DNA of 64,000 nt. It comes from Lysinibacillus composti. GTDB lineage: Bacteria; Bacillota; Bacilli; Bacillales_A; Planococcaceae. Location of the stretch: the NCBI RefSeq assembly GCF_016908465.1, contig NZ_JAFBDY010000003.1:1-64000 (forward strand), read 5' to 3'. Within the stretch, counting starts at the first letter, position 1; each line of letters starts with the position of its first letter. Positions 1-8,113 of this stretch are shown here, piece after piece. The notes under the pieces are model-generated. The model did no database searches and was not told the DNA's origin. It saw only the letters and a program-made list of their open reading frames with translations. The position numbers and the translations under genes are program-made.

Positions 1-40
1 TAAAATAAGACTGAAAAATACCCGGAAAATCTCAAAAAGA

Positions 41-80
41 CAAAAGGCCTTCAGAATGAAACCATTCTGAAGGCCTTTTG
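41..80 (-). terminator. Intrinsic terminator downstream of ylaH
   Basis: An 18-bp perfect inverted repeat (arms 41-58 and 63-80, 4-nt loop) is followed on the minus strand by TCTTTTTGAG. It is the expected stop for the typA-ylaH transcript. Confidence 0.85.
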
Positions 81-91
81 TCGACAATCTG

Positions 92-125
92 AAGTGGGCG
101 GCCTACAGGCCGCCCACTTTTTGTT
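92..125 (+). terminator. Plus-strand terminator overlapping the 3' end of ylaH
   Basis: A 12-bp perfect stem (92-103 with 108-119, loop TACA) is followed on the plus strand by a T-run, so it would terminate a plus-strand transcript entering from left of the window. One arm is formed by the last codons of ylaH and the stop codon lies in the loop. Confidence 0.75.
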
Positions 126-501
126 CTTCTCTTTTTTCTCGCCATAATCGAGTTTTATAAATAATTAATATTAAAGCAGCAACTATTAAACCTTCGATCA
201 TTGGTAAGAAAAGTGCCAAGAATGTTAACACGATACAGCCTAAGAACAGGAAAATATAGATGATGATATTTCGAGCTATGCCTAATTTCTCTGATCTTGC
301 GAATCCTAACTTATAAACGATTGCTGATAAAAGAAATACTAAGATGAACACAACATAACCAGCAATATCGTAGCTTGGTAAGTTTTCATATAAGAACCTT
401 GCAATACCACCCATACGCCCAAGTACAAATTGTTGTTCATTTGAATTGGTCGGTGCAGATGCTTGAATAAAATTTATTAGGCCAAGGTCCATGGCTTTCA
501 T
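103..501 (-). CDS. YlaH-like membrane protein
   Basis: Small integral membrane protein of unknown function that lies directly downstream of typA, the same order as ylaG-ylaH in Bacillus. The N-terminal part is soluble; two to three hydrophobic segments follow (one reading YVVFILVFLLSAIVY, then a long stretch with IIIYIFLFLGCIVLTF and a LIVAALILIIY segment) and the tail is basic. The ATG at 501 is chosen over a GTG at 513 because an AAAGG lies upstream, although the spacing is long (about 11 nt), so the start is uncertain. It is 28 nt from the typA stop and probably cotranscribed. The last four codons form half of a hairpin. Confidence 0.7.
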   Translation of the reverse strand: MKAMDLGLINFIQASAPTNSNEQQFVLGRMGGIARFLYENLPSYDIAGYVVFILVFLLSAIVYKLGFARSEKLGIARNIIIYIFLFLGCIVLTFLALFLPMIEGLIVAALILIIYKTRLWREKREEQKVGGL

Positions 502-540
502 ATTCAACAACACCTTTCATCATTTCCCGAAAAATACTAA

Positions 541-2388
541 TTATAATTCAGAATTCTTTTTCTTTTTAGCTGCTTTTTCACGTTCGTTTTTATCTAAAAT
601 TTGTTTACGTAAACGAATTGATTCTGGTGTTACTTCTAAATACTCGTCATCATTTAAGAATTCTAATGCTTCTTCAAGCGTTAAAATTTTAGGACGTTTA
701 ATAACGTTTGTCGCGTCTTTCGTCGCTGAACGTACGTTTGTTTTTTGTTTCATTTTCGTAATATTTACTGTGATATCATTGTCACGAGTATTTTCACCAA
801 CAATCATACCTTCGTAAATTTCAGTACCTGGTTCAACGAATAATGTACCACGGTCTTCAATTTGCATCATACCGTAAGTTGTTGATTTACCAGTTTCCAT
901 TGAAACTAAAGCACCTTGGTGACGGCCACCTACGCGACCTGCGACAACTGGTGCGTAACTATCAAATGTATGGTTGATAATTCCAAAGCCTTTTGTAAGT
1001 GACATAAATTCAGTTGTATAACCGATTAAACCACGAGCTGGTACCATGAAGATTAAACGTACTTGTCCGTTACCTTCATTAATCATATCTAACATTTCAC
1101 CTTTACGATTACCTAAAGATTCAATGATAGAACCTACGCTTTCTTCAGGAACATCAATTTGAACACGTTCAATTGGTTCACATTTCACACCGTCGATTTC
1201 TCTAATAATTACCTGTGGTTTTGAAACTTGTAATTCGAAACCTTCACGACGCATATTTTCAATTAAAATCGATAAGTGAAGTTCACCACGACCCGAAACA
1301 GTCCATGCATCTGGAGAATCTGTATCTTCTACACGTAATGAAACGTCTGTTTGTAATTGAGAGCGTAAACGTTCTTCAATTTTACGAGAAGTAACCCATT
1401 TCCCTTCACGTCCAGCAAATGGTGAATTATTTACTAAGAATGTCATTTGTAATGTTGGTTCATCAATACGCATTGGTGGTAATGCTTCTAGATGGTCTTG
1501 AGGACAAACTGTTTCACCAACATTAATTTCTTCCATACCAGAAACTGCGATTAAATCACCAGAAACTGCTTCTTGAATTTCTTCACGTTTTAAACCGAAG
1601 AAACCAAATAATTTTGTGACACGGAAGTTTTTCACTGTACCATCTAGTTTCATCAATGCTACTGATTGTCCTACGTGAATAGTTCCACGGAATACACGGC
1701 CAATCCCGATACGTCCTACGAAGTCGTTATAATCAAGTAATGCAACTTGGAATTGTAATGGCTCCTCGCGAGTATCAGCTGGAGCTGGAATTGATTCGAT
1801 AATTTGTTCGAATAAACATTTCATGTTTTCTTCTTGGTTTGCTGGATCAGCGTCAAGTGAAGCAGTACCGTTTACACCTGAAGCAAATACAACTGGGAAA
1901 TCTAATTGATCTTCGTCGGCACCTAATTCGATTAATAGGTCAACTACCTCATCTACTACTTCTAATGGTCGAGCTGAATCTTTATCAACTTTGTTTACAA
2001 CAACGATTGGTGTTAATTTTTGTTCTAATGCTTTTTTCAACACGAATCGTGTTTGAGGCATACAACCTTCATAAGCATCGACAACTAGTAAAACGCCATC
2101 AACCATTTTTAAGATACGTTCTACTTCTCCACCGAAATCGGCATGTCCAGGTGTATCTAAAATATTAATTCTTGTATCGTTATATCTAACTGCTGTATTT
2201 TTCGCTAAAATTGTAATACCACGTTCACGTTCTATATCATTAGAGTCCATTGCACGTTCTTCAACGTGTTCGTTTGAACGGAAAGTACCTGATTGTTTTA
2301 GTAATTGATCGACTAAAGTAGTTTTACCATGGTCAACGTGTGCGATGATTGCAATATTGCGTATATCTTGACGTAAATTTGTTGTCAT
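541..2388 (-). CDS. typA: Ribosome-associated GTPase TypA/BipA
   Basis: Translational GTPase of the BipA/TypA family, related to EF-G/LepA. It acts on 70S ribosomes and is known from other bacteria to affect ribosome assembly and stress or low-temperature growth. The G1 motif AHVDHGKTT, switch I RERGITI, G3 DTPGHADF and G4 NKVDK are all visible in the first 140 residues, followed by the EF-Tu-like domain 2 and the BipA C-terminal region. At 615 aa it has the usual family length. The ATG at 2388 has GGAG eight bases upstream; the longer reading from 2403 lacks a ribosome binding site. The C-terminus is lysine-rich. ylaH follows, and ylaF is divergent. Confidence 0.97.
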   Translation of the reverse strand: MTTNLRQDIRNIAIIAHVDHGKTTLVDQLLKQSGTFRSNEHVEERAMDSNDIERERGITILAKNTAVRYNDTRINILDTPGHADFGGEVERILKMVDGVLLVVDAYEGCMPQTRFVLKKALEQKLTPIVVVNKVDKDSARPLEVVDEVVDLLIELGADEDQLDFPVVFASGVNGTASLDADPANQEENMKCLFEQIIESIPAPADTREEPLQFQVALLDYNDFVGRIGIGRVFRGTIHVGQSVALMKLDGTVKNFRVTKLFGFFGLKREEIQEAVSGDLIAVSGMEEINVGETVCPQDHLEALPPMRIDEPTLQMTFLVNNSPFAGREGKWVTSRKIEERLRSQLQTDVSLRVEDTDSPDAWTVSGRGELHLSILIENMRREGFELQVSKPQVIIREIDGVKCEPIERVQIDVPEESVGSIIESLGNRKGEMLDMINEGNGQVRLIFMVPARGLIGYTTEFMSLTKGFGIINHTFDSYAPVVAGRVGGRHQGALVSMETGKSTTYGMMQIEDRGTLFVEPGTEIYEGMIVGENTRDNDITVNITKMKQKTNVRSATKDATNVIKRPKILTLEEALEFLNDDEYLEVTPESIRLRKQILDKNEREKAAKKKKNSEL

Positions 2389-2429
2389 TATTCCACTCCA
2401 CATTCTTTTTTCGTATGATTAACTGTGTT

Positions 2430-2461
2430 ATTATATCACAAGAAGACATTATTGTCTTTTT
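2430..2461 (-). promoter_or_regulatory. Probable typA promoter (extended -10) with adjacent dyad
   Basis: The minus strand carries TGATATAAT (TATAAT at 2430-2435, preceded by TGn). Just upstream is the inverted repeat AAGACA-TTAT-TGTCTT (2443-2458). No good -35 is visible. A role for the dyad as an operator is inference only. Confidence 0.4.
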
Positions 2462-2531
2462 CATATTTTTAACATTTTCTTTTAATCCAATAATCGATTA
2501 AATATATGCATTTTTTAGGAGGCAAACAAGC

Positions 2532-2717
2532 ATGAATAAAGCAAAAGTTGTAATGTTTATTTTTGCATTAGCAGCTATTTTATCTATGATGTCAATTGGT
2601 TATGCAATTGCAGCAGAAAGTATTTTAGGTGCAATTGCAGGAGTTGTTGCATTATGTGTAATAATGATGACAGGGTTTAAAATGAAACGTAAATTCCGTG
2701 AACAAGGGCTTTTATAA
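2532..2717 (+). CDS. ylaF: YlaF-like small membrane protein (DUF5325)
   Basis: A 61-aa protein with two hydrophobic helices and a basic C-terminus (KMKRKFRE), divergent from typA exactly as ylaF is next to ylaG in Bacillus subtilis. The ATG has a strong AGGAGG 10 bases upstream. Its length matches YlaF. The function is unknown; two membrane segments separated by a short AAES turn suggest a hairpin in the cytoplasmic membrane. Confidence 0.75.
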   Translation: MNKAKVVMFIFALAAILSMMSIGYAIAAESILGAIAGVVALCVIMMTGFKMKRKFREQGLL

Positions 2718-2772
2718 TAGTAAAACGCTATCATTATTTTTCCACAATATCTACGAACCATTCAAAATAATG

Positions 2773-2813
2773 AAAATCCGTAAGCGATTATATTAAATCG
2801 CTTGCGGATTTTT
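2773..2813. terminator. Bidirectional terminator between ylaF and suhB
   Basis: A 16-bp stem with one G-T pair (2773-2788 / 2797-2812) is flanked by A-run and T-run, serving the convergent ylaF and suhB genes. Confidence 0.85.
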
Positions 2814-3603
2814 ACTTTTCTTCAATATATCGATCTAATATTAGTTGATGAATGGATGGATTTGCAATAATGAAAGTATCCTGAGATAAAAAATCAAAAT
2901 CATTTCCATTTAAGTTTGTGGCGATTGCACCTACTTCTTTAGCTATAATTGTGCCACCCCCGATATCCCAAGGAGATAAACGCATCGAAATATACGCATC
3001 TAGCTTTCCACTTACAACAAAGGCAATTTCCATTGCTGCTGAACCATATGAACGAGTACCCCTAACTGTTTTCACTAAGTCAATCATTTTTTCATGGTTA
3101 ATTCGTTTATTTGGGGTCACCCATGTAGCATTTATACCAATTACCGCTTCTTCTATTTTTAAAGGTTTTAATTTTCTTAAAGGCGTATCATTGTACCAGG
3201 CACCTTCACCTTCAATGGCATAGAATAAATCTTCTCTCATAACATCGTATATGTATCCAAGTTTACCTATCCCATTAACGAAAAATCCTACTGTTATCAT
3301 AAAATGTCGATGCTGTTTAACAAAATTCATCGTCCCATCAATTGGATCTAATATCCAAACAGGACCGTCTAAATTTTGAACCTTCTCTCCCATGCCTTCT
3401 TCTCCAAGAATTTTATGAGATGGGTCAAAGGATTTTATTTTTTCGATGAAAAATAACTCCGTTTCGCGATCAATATTTGTCACTAAATCATTAGGATCTG
3501 ATTTTGTCTCGACTACTAATTCATAAGAAAATGTATCTCGTATTAATTTTCCTGCTTCAAAGATTGTTTCCTTTGCAAACTGATCAATCTGTTTTAAATC
3601 CAA
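2812..3603 (-). CDS. suhB: Inositol monophosphatase family protein
   Basis: Mg2+-dependent phosphatase of the inositol monophosphatase/FIG superfamily, the YktC (SuhB) homologue by neighbourhood. The metal-binding motifs GEEG (about residue 70), WILDPIDGTMNFV (about 83-95) and, near residue 213, PWDIGGG are intact, so it should be active. At 263 aa it has the normal size. The start is TTG with GGTGA six bases upstream. Substrate cannot be told from sequence: members hydrolyse inositol phosphate, bisphosphorylated nucleotides or fructose bisphosphate. The leader contains a structured repeat. Confidence 0.9.
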   Translation of the reverse strand: MDLKQIDQFAKETIFEAGKLIRDTFSYELVVETKSDPNDLVTNIDRETELFFIEKIKSFDPSHKILGEEGMGEKVQNLDGPVWILDPIDGTMNFVKQHRHFMITVGFFVNGIGKLGYIYDVMREDLFYAIEGEGAWYNDTPLRKLKPLKIEEAVIGINATWVTPNKRINHEKMIDLVKTVRGTRSYGSAAMEIAFVVSGKLDAYISMRLSPWDIGGGTIIAKEVGAIATNLNGNDFDFLSQDTFIIANPSIHQLILDRYIEEK

Positions 3604-3663
3604 CCATAGTCACCACTTTCCCCATAATTCCCTACTAAGAACCCCTTCTTTTTAAAAACATAT

Positions 3664-3757
3664 GTCTCCGCAGTACATGGAAGTACAAGTGCCAACAATG
3701 CGACACGACGTCGCGTTTTTGTTGGCCAGTGCCGAGAGCTGAGCGCCTTTTGCTTTT
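3664..3757 (-). repeat. Structured intergenic repeat, copy a (suhB leader)
   Basis: Two nested or adjacent hairpins: gccaacaa/ttgttggc (3691-3698 / 3719-3726) enclosing gcgac-N5-gtcgc, plus a small GTAC hairpin at 3673-3686. Read on the minus strand the main hairpin is nearly the same as that at 28673-28708. The element lies between the likely suhB promoter and the suhB start codon. Confidence 0.6.
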
Positions 3758-3761
3758 CTTT

Positions 3762-3770
3762 ATTATAACA
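3762..3770 (-). promoter_or_regulatory. Possible suhB extended -10 promoter
   Basis: The minus strand reads TGTTATAAT (extended -10 element TGnTATAAT); the -35 region is weak (TTCGGA at 18 nt). A transcript from here would carry repeat copy a in its leader of about 150 nt. Confidence 0.4.
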
Positions 3771-3810
3771 AAAAATCACTTGCAGTCCGAATTGAACGCA
3801 AGTGATTTTT
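3771..3810. terminator. Terminator after ykzI-like gene
   Basis: A perfect 13-bp stem AAAAATCACTTGC / GCAAGTGATTTTT (3771-3783 / 3798-3810) with T-rich 3' arms on both strands. Confidence 0.8.
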
Positions 3811-3830
3811 AAAGAAAGTTGGTATTCCGA

Positions 3831-4028
3831 TCAAACATACGCGTGCAGACCATCTAACTCATCTTGAATTTCTTTCAAACGTTTTTTACATTTTTCCATT
3901 TCTTCTTCATTCTTACCTTGCATAGCGGAATAAAGTGATGCTAATTCATAATCGAGCTCTAAACGTAATACATGTTCATATTGCTTCTCGATGTCAACTT
4001 TACGTATAATTTTAATCATCTGTTTCAT
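3831..4028 (-). CDS. YkzI-like small coiled-coil protein
   Basis: A 65-aa, highly charged protein. After a basic N-terminus (MKQMIKIIRK) nearly the whole chain is predicted as helix with heptad-like hydrophobics (YELASLYSAM, MEKCKKRLKEIQDELDGL), suggesting a short coiled coil. The place between yktB and suhB/yktC matches ykzI of Bacillus subtilis, which is the only reason for the name. No catalytic motif is visible and the function is unknown. It has its own terminator and is divergent from yktB. Confidence 0.6.
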   Translation of the reverse strand: MKQMIKIIRKVDIEKQYEHVLRLELDYELASLYSAMQGKNEEEMEKCKKRLKEIQDELDGLHAYV

Positions 4029-4139
4029 TATGAAATCACTTCCCTTTCCTTTTTAAAAAGTTCCAGTTGCTTGTTACAAGATTTTTCCCAAAAAAACGAT
4101 AAAATAAACATGAAATTCAAAATGGAGGACTAAAATAAA

Positions 4140-4766
4140 ATGGACGAAATTAAATGGACTAACAAGGACTTTGATGTCTTTACAACAGATGGTTTGGAAC
4201 AGCGTATGGAAGCACTGACTACCAATGTCCGCCCAAAATTCCAAGAGCTTGGTGAAAAGTTTACAAGCTTTCTTAGTGTTAATACAGGAAATGAGTTTTT
4301 CCCTCATGTAGCTAAACATGCAAGGAGAACAATCAACCCCCCAAAAGATTCTTGGGTAGCTTTTTCCACATATAAGCGTGGATATAAATCGTTACCTCAT
4401 TTTCAGATTGGGCTTTGGAGCACTCACTTATTCATTTGGGTAGCAATAATTTATGAGGCTTCAGAAAAAGATACAATGGCAAACAGATTACTTCAAAATA
4501 TTGAGGTTTTTGATAAGTTGCCTGACGATTTTGTTATATCGGGTGATCATATGAAGCCTGATGCACTCTCCTTAGTTGAATCTAAAGAAGATACATTAGA
4601 ACAATTATTAGTTCGTCTACGTGACGTCAAAAAAGGAGAATTTTTAGTAGGTCGACAAATACCACGTGAGGAAGCAGTAACTCTTTCTTCAGATGAGTTT
4701 TTAAAGCTCACAGAAGAAACATTTGAGAAGCTACTGCCGATATATAACGTAATCATCGGTAGATAA
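4140..4766 (+). CDS. yktB: YktB-like protein (UPF0637/DUF1054)
   Basis: Conserved soluble protein of 208 aa belonging to the UPF0637 family found across Bacilli; biochemical role unknown. GGAGGA lies 10 bases before the ATG. The conserved features visible are the N-terminal WTNKDFDVF segment, the central FPHVAKHARRT basic patch and the aromatic-rich WVAFSTYKRGYKSLPHFQIG region. Neighbours are ykzI-like (divergent) and yktA (convergent, 424 bp away), the same set as in Bacillus subtilis. Confidence 0.85.
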   Translation: MDEIKWTNKDFDVFTTDGLEQRMEALTTNVRPKFQELGEKFTSFLSVNTGNEFFPHVAKHARRTINPPKDSWVAFSTYKRGYKSLPHFQIGLWSTHLFIWVAIIYEASEKDTMANRLLQNIEVFDKLPDDFVISGDHMKPDALSLVESKEDTLEQLLVRLRDVKKGEFLVGRQIPREEAVTLSSDEFLKLTEETFEKLLPIYNVIIGR

Positions 4767-5144
4767 CATAGGCAGAAATGATTTACTTTTGATGTCTAGC
4801 TGAGTGGGGCTCTTTTGGGTATGCGATCGCTTTAACTTCTCTGGAGAAAGTAAATACATCTTAACAAGAAGCACCGTCTAAGGATGGACGAGTGGTGATG
4901 TTCAAAAAACGATGAACCCTCGTTTCTAGAAGTTAAGACGTGGCGAATCATGATGTGGTTGCAATACTTCAGCTGGCAAGCCCACTCTTGCTTTTCTTTT
5001 CTGGGTTGTATAATTAATATGCTCGAAATGATAGCAAACATTACTCAATTCTACTGTCTTCTTGTTGTTTTTTTAAACTTATTTAAGAATAATTCTTATA
5101 TAAGAAGCATATACATTGCTTGGTCAAACGAATAATTTACTTAT
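4767..5144. other. Non-coding stretch between yktB and yktA
   Basis: No credible gene. The left two-thirds is filled by structured repeat copy b (4794-4996). The rest is AT-rich, with a small hairpin near 5090-5105 and no ribosome binding site plus start that I can support. Confidence 0.6.
4794..4996 (-). repeat. Structured intergenic repeat, copy b (long, diverged)
   Basis: On the minus strand it begins AAAAGCAAGAGTGGGCT and ends AGCCCCACTCAGCTAGAC. The terminal arms pair (4802-4811 with 4979-4987), and both ends match the frame seen in the tandem copies at 36317-36678 (AAAAGCGGAG...GGAGCTAGACA). The interior is longer and its inner hairpins are decayed. Confidence 0.55.
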
Positions 5145-5180
5145 AAAAAAGGGATGCCATTAAATTTGGCATCCTTTTTT
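5145..5180. terminator. Bidirectional terminator downstream of yktA
   Basis: Stem AAAAAAGGGATGCCA / TGGCATCCTTTTTT (5145-5159 / 5167-5180, one bulge) with T-run. Confidence 0.85.
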
Positions 5181-5189
5181 ATAGGTAAA

Positions 5190-5459
5190 TTAAATTTTAA
5201 TTAGTTGACCGTCTTCTAATTCTTTTGCTTTTTTTACAACATGATAGCTAACATAATTACTAACCTCTTCAAAATCACGAAAAACTGATTTTTCTTCCGA
5301 CTGTGAAGGTACGATTTCTTTAAAACGACGATATCTCGCCAACATATCTTCCCGTTTAATTCCTTTTTCATAGGCTTGTTCAACACCTTCAAAGAACTTA
5401 ACCACATCTATTATTTCTTCTGTTGACCAATCAGGCAAAATTGGGTATGAATATTCCAT
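5190..5459 (-). CDS. yktA: UPF0223 family protein YktA
   Basis: An 89-aa protein closely matching the UPF0223 family (YktA, 88 aa in Bacillus subtilis): the N-terminal YSYPILPDWSTEEIIDVVKFF and the YRRFKEIVPS and KAKELEDGQ segments are typical. All-alpha, soluble, function unknown. It starts 20 bp after the stop of the upstream nitronate monooxygenase gene and is probably cotranscribed with it; a strong terminator follows. Confidence 0.9.
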   Translation of the reverse strand: MEYSYPILPDWSTEEIIDVVKFFEGVEQAYEKGIKREDMLARYRRFKEIVPSQSEEKSVFRDFEEVSNYVSYHVVKKAKELEDGQLIKI

Positions 5460-5479
5460 TATTTAAACCTTCTTTCTGT

Positions 5480-6439
5480 TTATTGACCCCATTTTAAGCG
5501 TACTTCTTTTGCATCTGCAAGCATTCTGTCAAATAGCTCTTGTACTGTTGGAATATCTTTGATCATTCCAGTTACTTGTCCAGCCCATCCAAACCCATTT
5601 GATTCTTCTCCACTATATATAAAGTTTTTGTTTGCTTCTCCACTGATATACTCTTTTAATGCTTCATATGTCGGTGTTTCATTTTCAATTTCTAAAATTC
5701 GCTCTGTAAAAGCGTTACGAAGCACTCTTGCAGGCGCTCCAATAGAACGTTTAATTATTGTTGTATCTGTTTCTGTACTTTTTAGCAGCGCTTCTTTATA
5801 GGCTAATGAAGCATGTACACATTCTTTTGTTGCAATAAAACGTGTCCCCATTTCAATTCCTTCCGCCCCTAATGCATGGGCTGCCATCCATCCACGTCCA
5901 TCCCCGATTCCACCTGATGCAATTACGGGGATGGAAACGCTATCTACCACTTGTGGAACTAGCACGAACGTCCCTATATCATCTCTACCTAAATGTCCCC
6001 CACCTTCTTGCCCTACAACAATAACAGCATCGGCTCCAAGTTTTTCAGCCTTTTGTGCTTGACGAGTAGCAGCGACAAGAACCAATTTTTTAATATCGGT
6101 CCCTTTTAACAATTCAAAAATAGGCGCTGGATTTCCACCTGTCATCGATATGGCAGGTACCTTTTCTTCAATTGCAACTTTAACCATTTCCTCGTAACCT
6201 TGGCCATGGTTTCCAATAGCAAAATTCACACCAAATGGTCGATCTGTTTTTTCACGAACTTTGTGAATTTCTTCACGTAGTAATTCAGGTGATTTCAGAC
6301 TCATTGCTGTAATCTGACCAAGTCCCCCTGCATTAGATACTGCAGCTGCTAAATCCGCATAAGCTAAGTAAGCAAGTCCTCCTTGAATTATAGGGTATTG
6401 TATGTTAAAAATATCAGTGATACGTGTTTGCCAATTCAA
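5480..6439 (-). CDS. Nitronate monooxygenase (2-nitropropane dioxygenase family)
   Basis: FMN-dependent TIM-barrel enzyme of the NPD/NMO family, 319 aa. The N-terminal YPIIQGGLAYLAYADLAAAV, the flavin-binding GQEGGGHLGRDD loop near residue 145, the ASGGIGDGRG phosphate-binding loop near residue 175 and MGTRFIATKE are all present. Such enzymes oxidise alkyl or propionate-3 nitronates. The close relative FabK (enoyl-ACP reductase II) shares the fold, so that role is the main alternative; no fab genes are nearby. The start is TTG with AAGGAGG seven bases upstream. Confidence 0.85.
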   Translation of the reverse strand: MNWQTRITDIFNIQYPIIQGGLAYLAYADLAAAVSNAGGLGQITAMSLKSPELLREEIHKVREKTDRPFGVNFAIGNHGQGYEEMVKVAIEEKVPAISMTGGNPAPIFELLKGTDIKKLVLVAATRQAQKAEKLGADAVIVVGQEGGGHLGRDDIGTFVLVPQVVDSVSIPVIASGGIGDGRGWMAAHALGAEGIEMGTRFIATKECVHASLAYKEALLKSTETDTTIIKRSIGAPARVLRNAFTERILEIENETPTYEALKEYISGEANKNFIYSGEESNGFGWAGQVTGMIKDIPTVQELFDRMLADAKEVRLKWGQ

Positions 6440-6529
6440 CTGTATTCCTCCTTAACTCTCTTGTTTGTTTTAATTTCGACACATAACTAAAATTTCCTTT
6501 AATTTTATATAGTCAGTAGTTGTAATAGG

Positions 6530-6538
6530 TGCTATAAT
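6530..6538 (+). promoter_or_regulatory. speA extended -10 promoter
   Basis: TGCTATAAT, an extended -10 element, lies 42 bp before the speA start codon. No consensus -35 is visible at 16-18 nt, as is common for extended -10 promoters. Confidence 0.5.
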
Positions 6539-6580
6539 TTCATTTGTTTTCTATTTTATTTAAGTGAGGTGGTACCTGCG

Positions 6581-8050
6581 TTGTCACAATTAGAGACTCC
6601 TTTGTTCGACGTTTTACTCAAGCATCGAAATAGACATCCAATTCAATTCCACATACCAGGACATAAAAAAGGCCAAGGAATGGACCCTGCATTTCGAGAG
6701 TTCGTCGGCGACAACGTTTTATCTATTGATTTAATTAATATTGCTCCACTAGATGATTTACATTCACCTAAAGGCGCTATTAAAGAAGCTCAAAAATTAG
6801 CTGCTGAAGCCTTTGGTGCTGATCATACATTCTTTTCCGTTCAAGGTACTAGTGGCGCTATAATGGCTATGATTATGGCCGTAGTAGGCCCAGGAGATAA
6901 AATTTTGGTACCACGGAATGTTCATAAATCTACAATGTCTGCAATTGTATTAGCAGGAGCAATTCCGATCTTCATTCACCCTGAAGTTGATAAAGAATAT
7001 GGAATTGCACATGGTATTTCTGCTGAATCAGTTGAAAAGGCATTAAATACTTACCCAGATGCTAAAGCAATGCTTGTGATTAACCCAACATATTTCGGTT
7101 TCGCAGCAGATTTAAAACGCATTGTTGAATTAGCACATGATCGAAATATTCCTGTAATTGTTGATGAAGCACATGGGGTTCATATTAAATTCCATGATGA
7201 GTTGCCAATTTCTGCAATGGAAGCAGGTGCAGATATGGCAGCAACAAGTGTTCATAAATTAGGTGGTTCATTGACAGGAAGCTCTGTGTTAAATGTACGT
7301 GAAGGATTGGTTACTGTTAACCGCGTTCAATCCATCTTATCGATGTTAACGACAACTTCGACATCATATCCACTTTTAGCTTCCTTAGATACTGCAAGAC
7401 GTCAATTAGCAGTACATGGTTATGATTTAATAGACAATGCAATCAGACTTGCAAAAGATGCACGTAAAAGAATTAATAAGATTCCACATTTAAAATGTGC
7501 TGGTCGTGAAACATTGCACTCTTCAGCAACATTTGACATGGACCCTACAAAATTACTGATTAGTGTAAAAGACTTAGGGATTACAGGTCATCAAGCCGAA
7601 GAATGGTTACGATACAACGCAAATATTGAAGTAGAATTATCTGACCTTTATAACATCCTTTGTCTCGTTACATTAGGTGATACGAAAAAGGAAATTAACT
7701 TACTAATTAACGCATTGCAACGAATGTCAGTTGCTTATGAATCGGAAGCAACAATTACAGAAACATTTGTAAATGTTCCTGATATTCCGGCTCTTGCTAT
7801 GTCACCTCGTGATGCTTTTTACGCATCCACTGAAGTGATTCCATTCAAAGATTCCGCAGGTTTTATTTGTGCAGAATTTATTATGGTTTACCCTCCTGGG
7901 ATTCCAATTTTCATTCCAGGTGAAGTGATCACAGAAGAAAATATAAAGTATATTCAAATGAATGTCGATGCAGGCTTACCTGTTCAAGGGCCTGAAGACC
8001 GTACGTTACAAACAATCCGTGTAATTAAAGAACGTAAGCCAATTTATTAA
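6581..8050 (+). CDS. speA: Arginine decarboxylase SpeA (fold-type I PLP enzyme)
   Basis: Orn/Lys/Arg decarboxylase group I-type enzyme that decarboxylates arginine to agmatine, the first step to putrescine and spermidine in Bacilli. The IPGHKKGQGMDP substrate loop near the N-terminus, VDEAHGVH (PLP aspartate) and TSVHKLGGS (PLP lysine) near residues 200-225 are intact, and the C-terminal YPPGIPIFIPGE motif is present. A longer in-frame GTG at 6569 overlaps the ribosome binding site; the TTG at 6581 has GAGGTGG eight bases upstream and gives the family's MSQ-type N-terminus (489 aa). A polyamine importer lies 26 kb downstream. Confidence 0.93.
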   Translation: MSQLETPLFDVLLKHRNRHPIQFHIPGHKKGQGMDPAFREFVGDNVLSIDLINIAPLDDLHSPKGAIKEAQKLAAEAFGADHTFFSVQGTSGAIMAMIMAVVGPGDKILVPRNVHKSTMSAIVLAGAIPIFIHPEVDKEYGIAHGISAESVEKALNTYPDAKAMLVINPTYFGFAADLKRIVELAHDRNIPVIVDEAHGVHIKFHDELPISAMEAGADMAATSVHKLGGSLTGSSVLNVREGLVTVNRVQSILSMLTTTSTSYPLLASLDTARRQLAVHGYDLIDNAIRLAKDARKRINKIPHLKCAGRETLHSSATFDMDPTKLLISVKDLGITGHQAEEWLRYNANIEVELSDLYNILCLVTLGDTKKEINLLINALQRMSVAYESEATITETFVNVPDIPALAMSPRDAFYASTEVIPFKDSAGFICAEFIMVYPPGIPIFIPGEVITEENIKYIQMNVDAGLPVQGPEDRTLQTIRVIKERKPIY

Positions 8051-8068
8051 TATGAATAAGTCAACGTA

Positions 8069-8107
8069 AAAAAGCATTCTAGAACATCATAATCTAGAAT
8101 GCTTTTT
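8069..8107. terminator. Terminator between speA and lrgB
   Basis: A 15-bp perfect stem (8069-8083 / 8093-8107) ending in a T-run on each strand, shared by the convergent speA and lrgB genes. Confidence 0.9.
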
Positions 8108-8113
8108 GTATTT

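Noticed and set aside
2446-2461. AAGACA-TTAT-TGTCTT as a terminator
   Set aside because: Only 6 bp of stem and located between divergent genes close to the typA promoter; listed as a possible dyad only.
3594-3779. 61-aa minus-strand frame upstream of suhB
   Set aside because: Covers repeat copy a and the promoter region; no ribosome binding site and no recognisable protein.
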